Made by a program: the position numbers and the translations under genes
NCBI GenBank assembly: GCA_030144725.1
Contig: JASKMD010000018.1
Span: forward strand, 5,857,469 to 5,921,468
Origin: Haematococcus lacustris
Taxonomy: Eukaryota; Chlorophyta; Chlorophyceae; Chlamydomonadales; Haematococcaceae
Length of the DNA: 64,000 nucleotides
Direction of reading: 5' to 3'
Notes under the pieces: model-generated
Told to the model about the DNA's origin: nothing
What the model saw: the letters and a program-made list of their open reading frames with translations, nothing else
Database searches by the model: none
Shown: positions 12,661 through 24,815 of the stretch, piece after piece
Numbering within the stretch: the first letter of the stretch is position 1
Layout: each line of letters starts with the position of its first letter

Positions 12661-15600
12661 TGCATAATCACCTGAAGACATGTTTTCATAGCCCTGCAAC
12701 ACATTAAACCTTGGGTTCAGGGAGTGTGTGCCACCCTGCCTGCCTGGGCTGCGGGTCACTGCAGCTGGCACAACACATGGCCAGGCTGCAGCGGGCCGTC
12801 ATGCTGCTGTCCATGTACATCAACCGCTGCAACTCCCAATGGGCTGAGGCGCAGCAGTGGGCAGCGCCATGGGTGTGGGAGCTCCCTGAGCAGCACAAGT
12901 GGGCAGGCAAGTCAAGGCCACGATCATGGCCCCCCTCTTCAGTGGGTTTCTGTGGGCTCAGCACCTTGGCCCTCAACCTAGAGCGTTCATTGCAGTGGAA
13001 CACTGAGTGTGGACCTCTACAAAACGGTGTTTTTGTCTGTGTGGAGTTCCCATGCACATGGCATACACATGGCATACACATGTAGACTCAGCGTGGTGTG
13101 GGCAGGCAGGTGGTGCCCAGTGGCCTGACACCACGCTACATCATATGGTAAACACCAGCAGCCCCCATGAGTATTGCTGCCGTGCTTATGTTGATGAAGA
13201 AGATGCTGACAACGGTAATCATTGTGAGCTGCATGCTGCAGCATTGCTGGCAGTGGCAGACCCTGCATATTGACTATGCACTCACGTGGTGATGTATGGT
13301 TGCTGCACATCAATGGAGTTGACCCATGCTTGCAACATGTCAAAGCCAGCACAGTACAGCATTGGCTAGTTGCTGGGTGCTCTGACACGCCTCTCCCTAG
13401 ATAGCCACATAATGGCCAGGGCCATTGCAACAGGTGCGGCACAGGCATAGGCACAGGGTATGCAAGCTTCAGGCCAAAGGCCACCTCACACGCAGCGGCA
13501 CAGACATGCTGAGGCTTGGCTTGGCTTCAGCATGGCTGAAGGCTCAGGCCCAGGCGTGCTGAGGCACAGCGTCAGCAACTCAGCAGCCCCAGGCGAGGGC
13601 CATGCCGGGTCCAGGGGGCAGAAGATGACACGCAGGTGTAGGGTCGGCAGGCAGGGAGGGCAGAGGGGAGGTGTGTGTGCATGGCTGCTTCAATTGCCAC
13701 TGGCCCCACTGCGGCAGGCATGCATTGCTGAGGAGGGTGTGTGGTGCAGCAGCCGTTAGGGGTGAGGAAGTATGAGGGAGTGAGGCTGCCTGGAGCCAGG
13801 TTCATTACAGGACCACACGCTATCCCTTCACGAGTACATCACATGCCTGGGGTCACGCTGCTGGGGTCACGCTGCTGCGGTTGCCTCCAAGCCAGGCAGG
13901 GCATGCTGCTCCTACTGCCTACTGCATGACATGGCCAGCTCTATTGAGTGAGTCAGCTTGTGGTGCACTGCTCAGCTGTGATTAGCGGCAAAGGTGTACG
14001 ACATGACTGGGGCAGCTCTACTGACTGTGGCAGCCTCCAGTGCTGTTCAGCCCCGCACAGCTCAGTGGCAGCTTTCATCGCACGGCTGCAAGTCCTTGTT
14101 GCAGCGCCTGACTGGGGTGCAGAGCCCTATGGCTTGACTTCATTGCAGCCCAGTGCCTTGTGACTGGCCGCAGTGCAAGGTGGCCTGAAGCCATACCACG
14201 AGGCTGCGGCTGCCATCGTACGCGAAGGCCAGCTTGCCGTGCAGATTGTCGTCAGCGAGGACGCGCTACTGCCCGCTAGCACTGCCCCCAACCCCCAGCT
14301 GCCACCTGGCGCCACCCCTGCTGCTGTCCAAGGTGTAGGGGTCCTGCAACAGCCTGCCGGTGGTGCCAGGCTCGTAACCACTTAACAATTGCTTGCATTG
14401 TGTGGCATGGCAAAGGCAAGGTGGTATCACTGCTGTGTGTGTACGTTGCGCTTGGCCCAGCCTTACATCATTGTGTTGCTGCTGGCATCACCCAATACCT
14501 AGACCATTACCTCTTCCTCATACTTCTTACCTCTTACCCCCTCTTACCCCTTACCCCATACCTCTACCCCATACCTCTTACCTCTTACCCCATACCTCAT
14601 CTAGAGATGAAACCATTGCCTAGACATCTATAGGGTGTGACACAGCGCATAGGAGGTTGAGCAGCATCAGTGGATTGGCACTTGCTCAGCACTTGCTGGG
14701 ATATGCCCTTGCTTGGCAGGTGGCCTGCGACTTGCTCTTCCTCACCCCTGTGTGCTGCATGTCTTTGCCACTGTCTCCTGTGCGACCAGCGCCCCATGTA
14801 CCCGCCAGGCCCCATGGCATCACCCGGGACCTACACCATCACCTCTCACGTCAAACCTCTCACCCGCCCTGTGCACCCGCCAGCCTTTGACCTCACTGAG
14901 CCCACTGTGCCTGCAAGCAGGGTGCCCAGCTCACCCTTGCTGCAGCTAGGCTCAGCTAGCCCTCGGCATCACTGGGCTGCCCACCAACCCTGTGCCAACC
15001 ATGCGCAGGCCTGCTGCTAGGCAGCAGCTGCGATGGCAAGCAGGCCGAGGCCGAGGGCGAGGGGAAGGACCTGGACCTCTGGTCGTCTGACCCCTATGAC
15101 CTCATTGCGCAGGCTCGACCGGGCATGGTGGGCTGCTGGCTGGCTATCACATCCTGACCTGCAGAAGCTGCAGCGGAAGTGTCATTGTCACAGCACAGCA
15201 CAGCCGCCTGCACAGCCACATGCCCTGGAACAAGCCCACCCGACACCCTGCCCCGCCCCAACGCCTTCTCCCACCCACTGCCTCTCCCAGCAGCTGCCCC
15301 TGTCCCTGCACCCCATGCACCTTCTCCATTCTCAGCCCCTGCCCTCACCTCTGCAGCCGTCCCTGCCTCTGCCCCTTCCCTGCCCTTCCCTTTGCCCCTG
15401 CCCCTTCCTCAGCCCCTGCCTCTAGCCGCCCCTGCCTCTGTCTCTGCCCCTGCCCCTGCCTCTAGCTGCCCCTTCCTCAGCCCCTGCCCCTGCCTCTAGC
15501 TGCCCCTGCCTCTGTCTCTGCCCCTGCAGCTGCACCACCAAGCCGTAGTGAAGGGCTGGAGTCTCCAGGGCCGAGCATTGGCCTCCCTGGCCCTGGCAGC

Positions 15601-18600
15601 CCAGGAGCTGGGCGGGAGCCAGGCCGCAGCCAAGCTGCTGGTGGTGCTGGCGGTGAATGAAGACCAGCTGGAGGTAGGTGCAACTGGGCTTCAGCACTGG
15701 GGGGTCTGCTTTTGCCTATTTGAGGGGAGAAGCAGTGCACACAGCGCCCAAAGGGGGTAGGGTAATGTATTAGGTCAGCTGGACAATTTCTGCAGTGGGG
15801 CTGGTGCTACACTAGTCATGCTCCGGTTGGATGGGCTGGTGCTCAGTTGGTATGAACTGTTTCTAATCATCATTAGGTCGTGGGTACGAGCCAAATGTGT
15901 CCCCCCTGGGAAAACTCCGGCCTTGCTCATTAAGATGGTCGGTTGCCTGTACAGATGCCACGCCACTGTGGCTGGTGCAGGCAGGAGTTAGGGGTGCAGC
16001 AAGCCATTCTGTCCAGAGATGCTGACGACCAATGCAAGTGCAGCCTCCACGCATGCCCGCCTGCAGGGCTGTGTGCGGGACCTGTCTGAGCACTCCTTCT
16101 ATGGGCTCCAGCGCAGCAACGTGCTGCTGACCACGCAAACCAAGAAGAGCGCATACAAATGGGACCCAGGCAGCCTGCAGTGGAAGCAGGTGAGGGGCCA
16201 GGCATTTACCTGCTGCACACAGGCCAAGGCGAGACATCCGGCAAGCAAGTAAGAACAGCACAGTAGCAGCTATGGTGGTGGCTGGAAGACAGGGAAGGAA
16301 TGTTTCTGGAGCTTGAGGGTGATGGGAAAGTGTGCCCCTGAGAGAAACATCAACTCGTTGTACCAGCCTCTTGTAGGTATCTCCGGTCCAACCTGACCTG
16401 CCTGTGTGCCATCCATCCTTCCTGTGCACATCGAGTTTTTTCAGTTGCCCGCATGCCTGATCATGCCCAACTGATTTCTAGCTCAAATTGACATGCCCCA
16501 AGTGACTCATATCCTCGAGCTCACAGCTCAGCCCCAGCCTGCGCCCACAGCTCAGGTCTCAAAGTCAACCAAAGCTGGGCAATAGCTCAATCCAAAAATC
16601 GCTTTTCATAGCGCAGTAGCACAGTTCACAAAGCGACCATTTCACAGCACCTTGGCCCTCAACCTAGAGCCTTCATACATAGGACCTATACAAAACGACG
16701 TTTTTGTCTGTGTGGAGTTCCCATGTACATGGGCATAGACATGGCATACGCATGGCATACACACAAACATGGTCGTCTACCACCTACAATATTGCTTGAC
16801 CCTGGAGGGCTATTGTGTAGAGTTGGCATGAAGAACGTGCACTAATTGTAAGCTGATGACAGCTCAACAAAGGCGGGCACACACTACTGTGCCACAGCAG
16901 GCTGCGGTGCTGCTGCTGCTGCGCTGCTGGGCCTTGGGTGGCTTGTCTCACAACCGCTTGTAGTACAGGCCAGGGTACTCCTTGCCCTTAGTTGGCAGCT
17001 TCCCCTGCTCTGGCCAGTAGCACAGCTCCAGCAGGCGCCACCTGCTCTCCCCAATGTGCTGCATGTTCAGCGCTGCATTGCAGTCCCTGTCTACCCACTT
17101 GCCTGGCTGTGGTGCGGGCTTGGCTTTAGAAGCCTTGCCTTTGGCCTTGGTGGGCTGGGTGGGCTCAGCTGCCTGCTCAGTCTTGGTGCGCTTGGCTGGC
17201 AGGGGAGTGCTGGGCCCTGGCTCTGAGGCTGTTGGCTGTGTGGCTGCCTGGCTGCTGCATGGGGCCTGTGGGGGGCCTTCCTCGAGGCATTGCGCCACTA
17301 GGCTCATACCAGCTCATACCAGCTCACACCTGCTCATACCCGTGCGTCACTCACTCCGCACCTCCAAAGGGGCCACCTCCAAAGGGCACCTAAGGTTCAA
17401 AGAGCACCTGCAAAGGGCTGCCTTAGAGCTGCCTGCCTTACATGGCTTTGTACATGGTTAGGTTCTTTGGTTGTGGACTCAGCGTGGTGTGGGCAGGCAT
17501 ATGGCAAACACCAGCAGCATGTTAGCTTTGTCGATGAAGAAGGTGCTGACAATGGCTGCTACACTTGCCACTTGCCCCACTGCGGCAGGTGGTTGAGCAC
17601 AGCGGCTAGACATCAGTGTGATGGAGACCGTTTCATAGTGCAAGGCGACCACTGAGACACGGCATTTCACAGCTTCACGCTACCAACAGAGTGAGAAGTG
17701 TGCCCCGCAGGACACCAGCCTCCCGGGTCAGACTGCCGGCACTGGTCTAGCCGCCCTGCAGCTGAGCTGGGCGCCCTGTGCAGTGACCATCAGTGCCGAT
17801 GGCGTGCCCACCCCCTTGGTGGGCACCGCCCTGGACCTCATGGCTGCCAGGGGCGTCAGGTGGGCGCTGCAGGCCAGCAGCAACAGTGCAAGTCATTGGC
17901 AGCCAGCAACCTATGTGGCTGAACTATGTTGTGTGTGGGCAATAGGTGTGTGCAGCAGGCGTGGATGTGACATTGCTGCAAGCCTGGCTGCGGTGCTGCC
18001 CGCAGCATACATACTCATAGACGTGAATGAGTTGCCGGCTCACTACAACCTGTCCCTTGTGAGAGCAGATGGGTGCTGCCATGCCATGCGGTGCATGGTG
18101 TGTAGTGGCATCGTCACCATGCAAGACACAGGTCATTGAGCTGGCCTTGCCCATGTTTGGTGGCCCCAGCCGCTGTGCTGCACCCCTGCTTGCTGCTGTT
18201 GGCCCCAGCTGCTGCGCTGCACCTGCCTGCAGCTGGCTGCTGAGCTGGCGGGCCCGGGACCTTGCACTCCTGGGGCCCAGGGACGCCCTGCTGAGTGGAG
18301 GCCCCTCCAGTGCCTCTGGCCTGCTGCTGCATGCGCTGGTCATGCGGGACATGCATGGCGCAGACATGGTGACCCAGGCCATGATGACCGACACCCTGAC
18401 CACGGCGCGGGTGGCTGACAGGTGATGGCCTAACAGGCCACTAGCTCGTGTGCTGCACCTGTGCAGCAGCCACCCAATGCTACCCACCCACCCACCAACC
18501 TCACCACCCGACCACACCACACCTGGCTGGCAGGAGGCCTCACGGGCTTGGTGTGGGTGGTGTGCACATGACCTGTAACCACATAGCGTTGTTACAGCCT

Positions 18601-21600
18601 AAGGCATCAGTGCAGGCTGTAGGCCTTGGTGCTAGTAGGCTAGCCACAACCCATGAGCCTGATCACCGTCCTTTGTCAGGGCCCCTGGTGGTTGAGTACA
18701 GCGGCTGGACATCAGTGTGCATGCAAGCATGTGAGCTTTGTTCCATGCTGGCTCCCATGTGGCGCATTTGCTGCATGCTAGGCCGCATGGTGCTTACATG
18801 TCAGGCTTGCATGCTTGCAGTCACTGCAGCACCTACCTGCTTGGTAGCCAGCTTACCCACTGGCCGCTGCCTCGGATGTGTGTGTGCTTATGCCCCTTAC
18901 GCGCAGTGTGCTGCTCTGCAATCAGAGCGCTCAGCCCCGCCTACCCACCGACCACGCCCCTGGCCGCCTGCTCATGCGGAGCCAAACCTCCAGCAGCATC
19001 ACCATCTCCAGCAGCGTTCGCTCCCATGCCACCAAGTCCCCTCCCCCAGCCCCCCCTCCTGGCACTGTGTCAGGTGGGTGCCAAGCTAGGCAGGTGTGGG
19101 TAGTGGAGGGTTGAGAAATCGGTGGACAGTGGAACAGGAGAAGACGGCAGTGGAGGGTGGAAACGTAGGGGGAAAGGGGGGCGCTACTGCTGTGCACCAA
19201 GGCCCCTGACGAGGTTGCATGCTTGCATGCTGGTTGCTGTGTGCCAAGCATGCTGATGGGATCTGGTTGCTGGTTGCTGTGCAAGTGATGTGCAAATGAT
19301 GCTGGCTCAGCAGAGGGCAAAGGGTTAGTGCGGGGTGCTCAGTGGGTCCATACACACGAGTATGCATCCAGCAAGAAGGGGCTGTTGTATGCATTACTCA
19401 TCCGCCAACCTGGCATGCCTGACCCCTGTTACAGGCCTATAGCATAGGGTTGGCACGACATGCATGCACTGATGTAAGCTGAAGGGGTTCAGCTCTAAGG
19501 AGCCACAGGCTGCAAGTAGGTCTCGCAGCTGCTTGTAGCCCAGTCATGGGTATTCCTTGCCCATGGCTGGCAGCGCAGGCACCTCAGGCCACCAGCACAG
19601 CTCCAGCGGGCGCCACTTGCTCAGCGCTGCATTGCAGTCCCTGTCTACCCACCTGCCTGGCTGTGATCCTGCTTTAGCATCGGCAGCCTTGCCCTTGCCT
19701 TGGCCATTGCCCCTGGTGGGCTGGGTTGGCTCAGCTGCCTGCTCAGCCGCAAGGTGCGCAAGCTGTGCTTGGCTGGTGGGGAGTGCTGGGCCCAGGCTCT
19801 GAGGCTGTTGGCTGTGTGGCTGCCTGGCTGCTGCATGGGGCCTGGGTGATGCCGGCAGGAGCCCCTAAGCAGAGCCTGAGCGGCATGGTGGACCGGCTGG
19901 TGCAGCAGGTCGACTCCGAGGCTGGTGGCTCCTGGGCTTGCACTGAGATGAGGCTGGTGAGTCAGGGCTGGCGCAGGGATGGGCTGGGCTGGCTGGTCGG
20001 GTACCGGGTAGGGTCTGTTGCAGTCATGGGGGCCGCAGGAGGGAGGAAGGGGGTACAAGATGTGTGCGTGCAGTGTGGCAGCACCTGGTGCCGGGCATTG
20101 CACGCTGAGCCCTAGGGGCATGCTCGTCACATGCAGTGCATGCACTTTAGTGGTGTGTGTCATGGTGCTGCCCCTTAAGGCACTGCAAGGCAGAGCTGGC
20201 AGGCAGTTCCTGTCAAGCTGTCCATCTGCGTGTCGGCATGGCATGGCATGTTGCAAACATGACCCAGCCCTCCGCACGCCACCCCAGCTCCTGTTGAACA
20301 AAGCCCTGACGCTGGATAGAAGTAGGAACCCCTGACAGGCTACTACACTCCTTGACTGCATGGCATTGCATTGGCTGGGCTGGGCTGCAGGCAGAGCTGT
20401 GCACCCCTCAGCTGGGTGACGTGCTGGTGCGGTGCCGCTCCGGGCTGCGCTCACGCTATGCTGTGGGTCTGGGCCGCTACGCCTACCACCTGCCCTCCTT
20501 GCGCAAGGTGCACTGCTGAGGAGCTTAGGAGGGGCCTCTAGAGGGGCGAGAGGGTAGCACAGGTGACTGCAGAAACATAGGCTGGCTAGGAGTGGGTGGT
20601 CGTGCCAAGGCCTTGAGGGCAGGGGCCTTGAGGGCAGGGGCAGGAGGGCAGGGGCAGGAGGGCAGGGGCAGGAGGGCAGGGGCAGGAGGGCAGGGGCAGG
20701 AGGGCAGGGGCAGGAGGGCAGGAGGGCAGGAGGGCAGGGGCAGGAGGGCAGGAGGGCAGGGGCAGGAGGGCAGGGGCAGGAGGGCAGGGGCAGGAGGGCA
20801 GGGGCAGGAGGGCAGGGGCAGGAGGGCAGGGGCAGGAGGGCAGGAGGGCAGGAGGGCAGGAGGGCAGGAGGGCAGGGGCAGGAGGGCAGGGGCAGGAGGG
20901 CAGGGGCAGGAGGGCAGGGGCAGGAGGGCAGGGGCAGGAGGGCAGGAGGGCAGGAGGGCAGGGGCAGGAGGGCAGGGAGGGGCAGGGGCAGGAGGGCAGG
21001 AGGGCAGGAGGGCAGGGGCAGGGAGGGCAGGAGGGCAGGGGCAGGAGGGCAGGAGGGCAGGGGCAGGAGGGCAGGAGGGCAGGAGGGCAGGGGCAGGAGG
21101 GCAGGAGGGCAGGGGCAGGAGGGCAGGAGGGCAGGGGCCAGGAGGCAGGTGCATGTCTGTAGGCCAGGGCCAGGGTGTGCCAGGGACCCCAAGGGCCTTG
21201 CAGCCCGGCTGGTATCAGTAGGCATGTGCTCCTGGAGCATGAGCTGCATGGCCACTAGGGGTGGCGTCATCCGTGATGGAGGGCAGGCCCAGGACAGGGT
21301 CTGTTGCAGAGCAGTGGTGCGCCCTGCCCTGGCCCCAGGTGCTGTCTGGCCACAACGCCAGGCTGCGCCCCAAGCTGCGGGTGAAGGAGGACGCCCTGCA
21401 GGCAAGTGCTTGCTGGACTTGTCAAATCCCTGTCCTACTTTGTGCCTCTGCCCTCCTAGCCCCTGCTGTGGACTCATTGGCTGAGGTTTGTCTATGGGTG
21501 TTACGACTGAGGAAACCTCACACGGCCTCTTTGCTTGCACACCACCCTTGCACATGGCTGCTTGCACACCACCCTTGCACATGGTGAGGTCCCGCGGTCC

Positions 21601-24600
21601 AGCCAAGCCTAACCCTAACCCCTGGGATCTTATGGACTCCCTGACAAGGAGCCACACATGGTCTCTCTACTGACGAACCAATCCGCGGCAAGCTGCAGCA
21701 CCAGTTTCTTCCCTTGCCAGCAGCTGCTGCTGTTGCTGCTGGCGCCTGCAGGTCTGCCTCGATGCCTGCGACCTCACCTCAATTTTTGGCCGCACTTGCG
21801 TTGCTGTAGAGGTGCCGCCCCGCCCCCCCCAGGGCATGGCAGCAGCCTCCAGCCGTGCAGGTAACAGCCTACAAAACCTGCTCCTCCCGGCCCCACCATC
21901 TTACCCCACCCAGCAGAGGAGCACACCACCCACAGCCACATCCTGACCCCTGGACACCCCTGCACCTAGGCCTGCACCTTAGCTGCCTCAGCAGCACCTC
22001 TGCACCCTCCTGCACGCCTCACACCTCCTCATATATGTTCTGGCAGCTGAGTGTCCTTGTCTCTGCCTCGCCAAACCATGGTCCTACCACGCGCCCCTCA
22101 TGCCCTGCACTGACAGCCCTGAGCCTAGAGCCCCCACTCCCACACCGCCTGCTCTCCCCGTTGCATGGCCCCAGCCAGGCAGCTCTGTCTGGGCACCTGC
22201 TGGTCGGCCTACACGCCTGCCCACTAGCTTACATGCCCATGCACACATGCTCACCTGCAGTCGCCCCGCCTCACAGCCCCGGCACAGGAGCGAAACTGCC
22301 GCTGTTGCTCTGCACCGCCGATTTGGACACCCTGATGATTTGCAGCCAGGCTATGGTGCGCCTCCTCTCCTCCTCTCCTCTCCTTCCAATGCGTTCCATT
22401 TCCTCCCTTCTCCATCCCATATTTCATGCGCCCCCCTTCCCTCTTCCCTTCTTTGCTCCCTTCCGCCTTCCTACATGCTCCTTTACCCCAAGTTTCCCCT
22501 CTTCTCCATCTCAAGACAGCAACAGCCACAGCCCAGCATAGTGCATGACCCAGTGGCGCTGTACCCGCTTACCCACTCACCCGCAGCTTTCCCTCACCCA
22601 CCCACCCACCCACCCACCCACCCACCCACCCACCCACCCACCCACCCACCCACCCACCCACCCACCCACCCACCCACCCACCCACCCACCCACCCACCCA
22701 CCCACCCACCCACCCACCCACCCACCCACCCGCCCGCCCGCCCGCCCGCCCGCCCGCCCGCCCGCCCGCCCGCCCGCCCGCCCGCCCGCCCGCCCGCCCG
22801 CCCGCCGCCCGCCCGCCCGCCCGCCCGCCCGCCCGCCCGCCCGCCCGCCCGCCCGCCCGCCCGCCCGCCCGCCCGCCCGCCCGCCCGCCCGCCCGCCCGC
22901 CCGCCCGCCCGCCCGCCCGCCGCCCGCCCGCCCGCCCACCCACCCACCCACCCACCCACCTCCTCCTGCCCAGGACCGAGACAAGGCCCTGGCTGCCTCC
23001 TTGCACTCCTCCGCTCCCAGCCACCTCTCACGAGCCCTGCAGCAGGGCCCTCGCGTGCCCCCAAGTCAGGACTTGCCTGCTCCTGACACTGCTGCGGCCA
23101 TCGGCAGGGGCCCATGGGCGCAGCAGGCTGCAGCGGCCGTCAGCCCTGCAGGCTATTCCAATGTCACAGGCAAGCAGTGAGACGCCCGGGGGCGGGGCGC
23201 ATGGGGCGGGGCTCATGGGGCAGTTCAAGGGTGAAGGCTGAAGGTGCCATACCAGGGCAGGGTTTGCAGGTTCAAGGGCAGGCCTAGTAGAGGCTAGGGA
23301 TGCCACAAGAGGCAGAGGTGGGCAGGGAAGCTGTGCTACAGTAACGAATGCAAGTGGGGAAGGACGAGGAAGAACGAGGAGTGCAGGGGCATTCACAGTT
23401 CTTCCTAGAGTAGGGCAAGCAGCACGCCTTACCTGCTGCACCTCCTGCTCACTCCTCCCTGCCCGCCTCTCTGTAGCAGTAGGCATTGTGCCACCAGCAC
23501 AGGCATAGAGTGCGCTGCTGCTGTGTGCCCGCAGTCGTGTTCATAGAGGAGGGCAACAGCGGGCTGCTTGCCACCAAGATGGCCCTGGCCCTGGCCAGGT
23601 GAGCAACATAACAGTGACGGTGATGAGTACAGGGGGCTGAGGCTGAGGCTGAGGCTGGGGGTGAGGGTGCAGTGGCCCCCCTGCTTGCCATGCTGCCACC
23701 ACGGGTTCACCTCCCTGCCTGCCCCTGCCCTTGCCCCTGCTCAGGCCCCAGCTGGACACTGTGGTGATGACCATGTTTGTGTCGCGCTGCATCGATGTGG
23801 AAGCCGGCAAGGCCTGCCTGGAGGGACATCTCAAGCGCCTGCATGACCGGCCACATGTGGACGTGCGCACCAACGTGCTGGTCAGTGGCGCGCCTGCCAG
23901 GCCACGCTGGCCAGCAGAGCCGCTGCCCGTGGCTGAGCTGAAGAGTGTCTGGGGTGGAGGGAGGGAGGGACGGACCAGGGCAGGGCAGAGTGGGAGAGGG
24001 TTAGGGGGGCCCCTTGCGAATGCCTACCCCTCCTCTTCTTTCGCCCTTCTACTCGCCCTCCTTCCATTCTTGCTGCCCCTGCCCCTCGCCTCATTGGCTG
24101 GAGCAAACTGAATGGTATGGCAGGAATGATAGCTCGCTCTCCAGCACATAAATTGTACACCAGCGGCCCTGTCCAACACTGCAGCTGCCTGGGCTGCCTC
24201 TCCCCTGCCTGCTGCTCGACCTGCTTGCAACCAGGCAGCCTATCGTGCTCTCCACTCTCGCTCTGCTGCCTGGTCAGTCGCCTCCTGCTTGACCGCCCTG
24301 GCAGGTGAAAGGTGAAGCAGGCTTGTTGGACAGCATGCGGCGACATGTGTTGGAGCTGGGCGCAGACCTCATGGTGCTCGCCTCACAGCGCGTCACCAGC
24401 AACTCCATGCTGTCAGTCATTGGAAGTGTGACGCTGGCCATCATCAAGCGTGTGGAGGTAGGCGGGGCTGGCTGGGGAAGCGAGAGCATGGGAGTTGAGG
24501 CAGAATAAATGAGGGAGGTGGGCAGAGATGGAAGTCACAGGGCAAGAGGGCGGGGGTGTGGGAGGTAAGGCAAGACAGTGGCAGGGCTGGAGAGAGGTGT

Positions 24601-24783
24601 GGGAGGCTGTGGAGAGTAGGGGCTAGAGCAACTGAAGCAATATCCGGTCAGGGAGGCAATCTAGAACAACACGTGAAGACTGAGCAGCATGTGCTCAGAG
24701 CTAGGGTACAGCTGCACGGGAGCTGCCAGCCTCCCCTGCCGCCCAATTGCAAGCCTGCCTGCCTGCCTGCCTGGAGACATGAG

Positions 24784-24815
<32 letters not shown>

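Noticed and set aside
20600..21140. Regularly repeated array as a possible CRISPR
   Set aside because: There are no unique spacers of constant length, units are contiguous and G-rich, and the genome is eukaryotic.
20525..21221. Two ~200-codon Pro/Cys or Gly/Arg frames
   Set aside because: They are translations of the G-rich minisatellite within a gene A intron.
22577..23115. Open frames of Gly/Val/Trp or Thr/His/Pro repeats on both strands
   Set aside because: They are translations of the CACC/CGCC microsatellite; only the exon 22974-23169 is supported by splice phase.
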